From Tenodera sinensis (lineage: Eukaryota; Arthropoda; Insecta; Mantodea; Mantidae): a stretch of 64,000 nucleotides of DNA. Positions 58,584 through 64,000 of this stretch are shown here, in pieces (the stretch's first letter is position 1; every line of letters begins with the position of its first letter). The position numbers and the translations under genes are program-made. The stretch is from NCBI GenBank assembly GCA_030765045.1, contig CM060969.1, positions 52,929,216 to 52,993,215 on the forward strand. The letters are read 5' to 3'. The notes beneath the pieces are model-generated. The model ran no database searches, was not told where the DNA came from, and saw only the letters and a program-made list of their open reading frames with translations.

Positions 58584-58845
58584 GTAAAGGGTAGTTGTGG
58601 GTAGAGTAATTTTCTTCAAAATCTTCGTGTTGTACCATTGAAAGATATTAAACTTAAATACCAACTTTGGTTTTAACCGACATTTCGTTTTTGAGTTATC
58701 TGACTCACACTGGACCTTTTTCTAAGCATTTTTTTTTATTCAGGGACCTTAACACATATACTTCGGTGAATTCTCGACATCGAAGTTTTGGATCGAATAC
58801 AATACTTCCCCTACTTACTATACGTAGTAGAGAAATTAAAAAAAA

Positions 58846-59928
58846 GCTGGCGTTTTACGGTGTTTTTTTGTAGGAAAATAAGAAGTTGTGCACTGGGAAA
58901 TTGAAAATAATAATAGTCGGAAAAGGCGTGCCTTCGCTGGACTGGAATATGACCAAGAGCAGGTCAAAGGAAGGTCCTGATTATTGGAACCCTTAAAAAA
59001 ACTTAAACAAGAGCAGGCAGGCCAACAGCAGCAACTATGATAATTGAGAAGTCAAAGCAGTCGCCCCCAACGGAAATTAAAGTAAGGCTTTCCTTGCGCA
59101 TACAGGAGTTCTTAACATGCAAACGGCGGACTCATAATACTCACGTATCGACCCCAACTTAGGCTACGTGAGCTTTTTCTGTCCAACACAGCTCGAGTTT
59201 ACAGCTAGCCTCAACCATTTTGTGATTCCCAGGCGTTCATTAGTTCCATTACATTCTCCTGAAGTACCTAGAATCTGCAATGAAACCAACAAACGCAAAA
59301 ATAAAATCGGATTAATGCCTAGTTTACCCAGTAACTAGATTTGCTATATTCACAACTATCGCTTATTTTTATACAGATAACTTCCATAAACTAATCTTAC
59401 GAAACCTTATTCGTTCATATATATTTATATTTAGTATACTTTGTCTTTGGAAACAACCTTTATTGTCTAATACTAGTTGCTACCTTCAGTTCGAACTGTA
59501 AAGTGCAGTTTGTTTATTATGCACCTCAAAAGTGAGATTTAATTCAAAACATCCGTGTTGAGTGAATTACATTAGATCGCATTAGCCCACTGAAATGGCT
59601 ACCGAAAAATTCACGCTTGAACAATAATTTTTATGTACTTTACATACATAAAAACCAAATTGTCTGGATAGGTGTGTAGATAATAAGTTCAAGAGAAATT
59701 TCCTGGTGTTCCAGTTCTAGATAGAGAAACTCTTGGATGTCTAGTTAATAAGTTTAGAGATCGCTAAACGCTAAACATAAGAGTCGAAAAATAAATTGTA
59801 TAACAGAGGAAAAAAATTGAAAAAATTGGCGCATCATTCGAATGCTCTATAAAGAATTCTCTAAGGCGTGTTGTAACCAAGTGGGCATTTCAAGAACTTG
59901 TATTCATAGAACAGCTAAACCTTTAAAA
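58846..59928. other. No gene recognised
   Basis: Starts with a poly-A-rich junction and a CAGCAGCAAC patch near 59022. No coding motif or repeat family was identified. Confidence 0.4.
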
Positions 59929-60372
59929 TTGTTGTTGTGGACTAATGCTGGATTTCTGATAATGAAGACATTAATCCTCTTGCTCTCCACTATTTTCACT
60001 CAATGATGTCACATTGATAATAGCTGGACAGCATTGAAAATGATGTTGATCCATTTCCTCTTGAAGATCACAATTACGGGCAAAGTGGTGAAGTAGGTGC
60101 TTTGCTAGACAGTCACGGCCTATGAAGGATTGCAACTGCACTTTTTCTTGGGTATCCAGACATGGTTTGATTTGTGATAGACACCCATCTATTATCTTTT
60201 GAAATTTTAGAGTGATATTGTGTAATAATTTCTTGGAATTGAAGGTTTATAATTTTTTTATTGTGTGAAATAATAGTTGTATAACAGGGTTTTGTATATT
60301 GTTGCATCCCCTTTTAGCTAGATGATCAACGTTGTAATAGCCGGACAGTCCACAATGTGATGGTACCCACTA
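59929..60372 (-). pseudogene. RNase H-type LINE, second subfamily, 3' end
   Basis: The minus strand reads WVPSHCGLSGYYNVDHLAKR (about 60372-60313), equivalent to the WIPAHCGV...DSLAKKG end of RNase H. It continues with SGYPRKSAVAILHRP, RDCLAKHLLHHFARNCDLQE, and MDQHHFQCCPAI, where the zinc-knuckle spacing is degraded. A terminal WRARGLMSSLSEIQH, stop, and CCACAACAAC tail follow. Frameshifts separate these pieces. The C-terminus is closer to the 31441 fragment than to the 57555 LINE. Confidence 0.7.
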
Positions 60373-60689
60373 AAAACAAACTTAAATTGGTACATTGGTA
60401 CATAGAACATCTTACTGTCATTGGTAAGCAACAGGGGAGTTTCATAATGAAAGACAGCGCGGTCTAATAAACAATGCGCGGAGCACACACCCACGGCCTT
60501 GCAATATGAGAAACGCTCTGTTTATGCACTTAAGTGATATGGCTAATAGAATACTCTTGTAATATTAGTGTCTCTTACAACTTATTACTTTTATTATCTG
60601 AGAGGGTTTCGTATGACGATAATTTAGCGAGCACGAAACGCGAGAAATATTATTCCAAATATGAAAACCTCGAGTGGTATTTGTTTAGA
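60373..60689. other. No gene seen
   Basis: Anonymous sequence between a LINE fragment and repeat D. No pol III boxes or coding motifs. Confidence 0.35.
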
Positions 60690-61350
60690 GTATTCAGCGA
60701 AATAATTAATACATTTAATGTCATTTAATATTAATAGTGATTTAAAAGTGAACAGATTACAACGTACAATAACGTTAGCACATTTTAATTAAGATTCACT
60801 ATCAGAGTTGGCAGTACAACTAATCCATTGGACTGTGAGAATAACAATTTTATTGTTTAATCCAGGGAAATGAGGAATTAGATATATTGTTGAAATTTCG
60901 CCAATACCTTTGTTGAAAAATTTTGGTTGTTACATTTCACATGATTTTCACGGTGTATTCCTTACAGTAATCGTCATTTGATTCCTTCGTGTTTACAGCC
61001 CGATTTCTCACGATACATATTAGCAACCTGTTCAGTTGGTGTTTCCGCTGTGAGTTCTTAATGTATTTCGTTACAAAACGTCTCAAATTTATACTACATA
61101 CATAACCAGCTCTTTTCCGTATTTTTTGGCTTCGCCTCTTCAGTTAAAATATCAATATCCTCATCAGAATATGCGTCATATATTTTGTCTATCGTTTTTT
61201 AATGACCCACTAATTATTTTGCTGCACATGGATAATCCAGATGTTGAGAAACGTAAAAAAAATGTTTAGGTTAGCGGAACCGTAAGGAAGAGGTGATATA
61301 ACTAGAGCAATAGTACCATGACCAAGAGGTGATAATTCGGTAATAGTGGA
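60690..61350. repeat. Interspersed repeat D, copy 2
   Basis: Matches 3475-3965 in order but is ~200 bp longer in the middle (about 60910-61130). On the minus strand that extra part gives broken frames with DEDIDILTEEAKPKNTEKSW and LTAETPTEQVANMYREKSG. The pattern of an acidic start, an N-T-x-K/R-S turn and aromatic helices is vaguely like the N-terminal domain of Crypton-type tyrosine recombinases, a weak guess. Confidence 0.62.
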
Positions 61351-63344
61351 GTAGCCTCTTTACTTCGAAATTATACATTCAGGATCTTCTGTTTTCGATC
61401 TCACTAGTTGTAGGTATCTTGTTTTTTGTCGCTTTTGGTGCCAGAAGGGAAAGCTTGGTAGCCATAACTTAACTAGAACAAATTTATCGCCATTGTGTTG
61501 AGCTATGTTTGTTTTAATTTGGGGAATAACCATGTATATAGTTCCTCCCTTCCTCCCTTTCCTTCTCTCTCTCCCTCTCCCTCCCTCAACAAAACAAGCT
61601 TTAGTAACCGAAACCGCAGCGTTAAATTGCAAGACAAACACTGTGTTTTATTTTCATGATACTCCCGTGACTGAAGAAGTAAAAAGTACGAGATCTTTGC
61701 TGCAGACGAACCTCCCTACATTATAAACGTTTTTGATGTCCAGTCGCGGCCCTCGAAACTTCATTTGTATGCATTTAAAGTTATAGGAAAAGTGCAGAAC
61801 ACTTCTTCTATATATGCATAGACAATTTTCTGGATGGGTCTCTAAAGAATATAATATTAACTTTTTTTAAAAAGGTAAAAAATGTGAATTGGTAATTTAA
61901 CACTTTATTACACAGTAAGAATGAATATATAATCGTTCTGCTTGAGCAGCCATGAGCGGATAGTTAGTCTCATTATGTTCACTTTTTCGTCTTTTAATTT
62001 ATGTAAGATATAGAACTACTAGAAAAGTTTCCTTTTGCGGCTGGATGTTCTTCTTAGGTCTCACAGTATTGCCACGGCTGAGACTCTATCACGTGGGTGT
62101 TGATGAAAGGAATACCAGTTTTATTGTGAAACCTTTATTCTAGTCACATTTACAACTTTCTTCCTCTTAACCATATACCCGGCGAAACTTTGTTTTTCCC
62201 GGCACTGATATCCACGCGGTCGACGGCAGGATAAACGCACGTGGGTAAGTGCGTAAGTGTGAACGTGTGCCAGTTCGTGATTGTGTCAGTGAGTACGTGT
62301 AAGTGAGAGTGTAAGCGAGTGTCGCCACAGCTTGCTCGCTGGTTTTGTTATTTTCACTTTTCCCCTCACATTGTCCCTTCTTCATGGCCATATGGTTGCC
62401 CTCATTGGTGGAAATCCATGTTATGTCCGCGACATTCGACTTTCCACCATTAAGCATGCCCTGTCTTGGCGGGTGCTTTTTGAAGTGTTTTTGCTTCACT
62501 GCGCACAGCGTCACTATTAACTTTACAAAGATTTCTAAAGGATTTTCATATCCTTAGTTCTCCATTGTCTGGCGACCTTACCCTAATGACTGTTTTTCCC
62601 GTGGTCTTCGCAAAGCTATATGGTCTAGCCGAATATTTTATTTATTAACTTCCCTTGACAATCAATTCGATTTATCACACTTGATAGGTTCAAATATTGT
62701 TCAATCGATAAACGTCAAGGGAATATACCACGAGATTTTGACAAAATCTTCAGTAAAATCACGTTTTCTTCTTTACAAAAATCTCTTGACATTCATAACT
62801 GCTTTTCTGGAAATCGTTTGCTGAATGTTCTTCATCACTGTTAATGGCCCACACATTATATTTATCATTCCGTCTGTTTGAAGCGGTCACCATAAATTCT
62901 TAAAACGTAAGTAAAGAAAATTAAGATTCTTTTCTTTCCTCACATATAAATATTTCCATTTAAATCACCAAACTTTTTATTTTTTATTTAATAATGGATT
63001 GGCACAATTGCTCTTGATCCCTTCTACGTAAAATTTTATTGCCTCATATGCACTATTTGGCCGAAATAGGTAGTGTTAAATTTATTTGATGGTGCGAAGT
63101 AAAATGAGCCTATTTGAAATTGTACTCTGCGACAGATCTAATGTTCAGATTCACTAATGGCTGTAATTTACCATAAATTAAAGATTCCAGAACTGCCTTT
63201 TCATTTGTTACTAGGATGAATAACCCTATAGGACCTCTATCCAGCGAGGAGAAAGTGTAAGAAACGGGGCTAATTTTATTTTAGTTGCTAATAAGATATC
63301 AGTATCTAGATTCCGACAAGGAAAGATCAAGATATGTTGTTTCT
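61351..63344. other. No confirmed gene; unidentified 115-codon minus frame
   Basis: The minus-strand frame at 62167-62514 begins at an ATG and has a basic start, GKSNVADITWIST, and a Thr/Tyr-rich end derived from GTAAGTG-type repeats. I do not recognise it. TCCCTC pyrimidine stretches lie at 61546-61588. Otherwise AT-rich. Confidence 0.35.
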
Positions 63345-63592
63345 TTTTTAGTAGTGTTGAACGCCCGCTTTTAGTAACCCGGCACCGCAGGCGGAGGCAC
63401 TCATGGTATATAGAATGAAGATGATGCACCGCTGGGATGAGATGGCGGGGAAAACCGGAGAACCCGAAGGAAACCCGCCCCTACACCGATTTGTCCACTA
63501 CAAATCCCACATGCGGTCACCTGGAATCGAACCCGGGCCGCTTTGGTGAGAGGCTAATGGTCTAACCACTCGGCTACGGCGCGGCTAATGTG
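63345..63592 (-). mobile_element. tRNA-derived SINE, head plus conserved core
   Basis: The minus-strand head at 63592 has A box TAGCCGAGTGGTTAGACC and B box GGGTTCGATTCC. It is followed by the core (GGCGGGGAAAACCGGAGAACCC on the plus strand) and the GGCGTTCAACACTAC end that precedes the CAA tail in the 39955 copy. It is the most complete copy of this core-bearing family in the window. Confidence 0.78.
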
Positions 63593-64000
63593 TTGCTGCG
63601 TAAATTATATTCATACAGAGCGAAGTCAAGAGAGCAACAGCATAAAAATTTACCTGCTATGAACTATTAGCACCGGTGATATCACTCGTCAAAGCTACGA
63701 CGGGAATACGGTAAGCATGAATGGTTTATGGAAAAAAAAAAAAAACTAATTATTTGAGACAATGAATAATATGACGTGATAAAACTCAGTGCTTACCCAC
63801 TTGACCACACTAACAGAGGCAAGAATATACACATTATGAATAACAGCATAGTCAATGCATAGAGAGTGATGAAGGCAAGTTGGTCACCTTTCTCATGAAA
63901 ATACTCTTCCGTTAATCCTTCTTCGAAGCTGTACTCCAAGGGAGTTTGATATGTGTACACCAAGAAAGTCTTTGGTGTAGCTGCATTTAAAAAATGTACA
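63593..64000. other. No gene seen
   Basis: AT-rich, with a short poly-A run at about 63731. Truncated by the window end. Confidence 0.4.

Larger units (their letters stand above)
57335..58845 (-). repeat. Family A copy A19, split by a LINE
   Basis: The 3'-truncated minus-strand copy consists of 57335-57554 and 58584-58845. The left part has AAGATTTGGTGTATCTGTTACGG and the TTTTGAGAAAATAAAAATTTTCC centre. The right part has TCTTCAAAATCTTCGTGTTG and ends CTTACTATACGTAGTAGAGAAA, the intact 5' end. The GT tract is almost gone. The 1.03-kb LINE between the parts is flanked by a duplicated GTAAAGGGTAGTTGT. Confidence 0.83.

Noticed and set aside
62167..62514. 115-codon minus frame as a possible gene
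   Set aside because: Its second half derives from GTAAGTG-like low-complexity sequence, and no family was recognised; listed only as anonymous sequence.

Overview
This window looks like intergenic DNA from a large, transposon-rich animal genome, most likely an arthropod and probably an insect. The reasons are the Helitron ends, the mariner/Tc1, pogo-like and other DDE transposase remnants, the RTE-like and RNase H-bearing LINEs, the many tRNA-derived SINEs and the long (TG)n, (AAT)n, (TTTA)n and (TTCC)n microsatellites. Two SINE-like bodies recall repeats I associate with orthopterans and relatives; that is memory-based and weak. I find no convincing complete host gene. Almost every recognisable coding stretch is a decayed transposable element, and one unidentified exon-like reading frame (52618-52835) is the only candidate of another kind.

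The dominant component is a ~0.85-0.95 kb interspersed repeat, here called family A, with about twenty full or partial copies on both strands. It has short inverted ends (ACTTTCTCTACT / AGTAGAGAAAGT), a variable GT/CA tract 100-150 bp from its 5' end, and a conserved AT-rich body with no open frame. Many of the microsatellites in the window are the internal module of this repeat. Copies lie head to tail at 13018-14752, 26395-27450 and 37423-38400.

Layout: 1-645 long-inverted-repeat mariner-type derivative; 1885-2757 first copy of an LTR family (L); 3475-3965 repeat D; 4003-7128 a ~3.1 kb DDE transposon with a nearly readable transposase; 8.8-9.0 kb SINE; 9982-10595 LTR L with tRNA-Leu-type primer site; 11-17 kb microsatellites and family A copies, one interrupted by a SINE with a 14-bp target duplication; 18.2-18.6 kb hAT-like remnant; 20.4-21.8 kb Helitron with a nested solo LTR (CTAT duplication); 22.3-24.0 kb RTE and DDE pseudogenes; 25-31.4 kb family A, Tc1-like fragment and two L LTRs; 31.4-36 kb LINE tail, SINEs, mariner-type pseudogene and L LTR; 36.5-42.6 kb family A, SINEs, a second Helitron and a small MITE; 43.2-45.3 kb pogo-like pseudogene; 46.7-51.2 kb SINE, family A and an RTE fragment; 51.3-51.8 kb compound microsatellite; 52-53.2 kb SINEs, the unidentified frame and a pogo-type zinc-finger remnant; 55.0-56.0 kb LINE; 56.6-57.1 kb long palindromic MITE; 57.3-58.8 kb family A copy split by an RNase H LINE with a clear target duplication; 59.9-61.4 kb LINE and repeat D; 63.3-63.6 kb SINE.

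The elements interact mainly as nested insertions, which gives relative ages: family A and the Helitron are older than the SINE, LINE and solo LTR inside them. LINE and SINE copies share a (CAA)n tail, suggesting the LINE machinery mobilised the SINEs. All family and clade names were assigned by reading motifs, without database searches.
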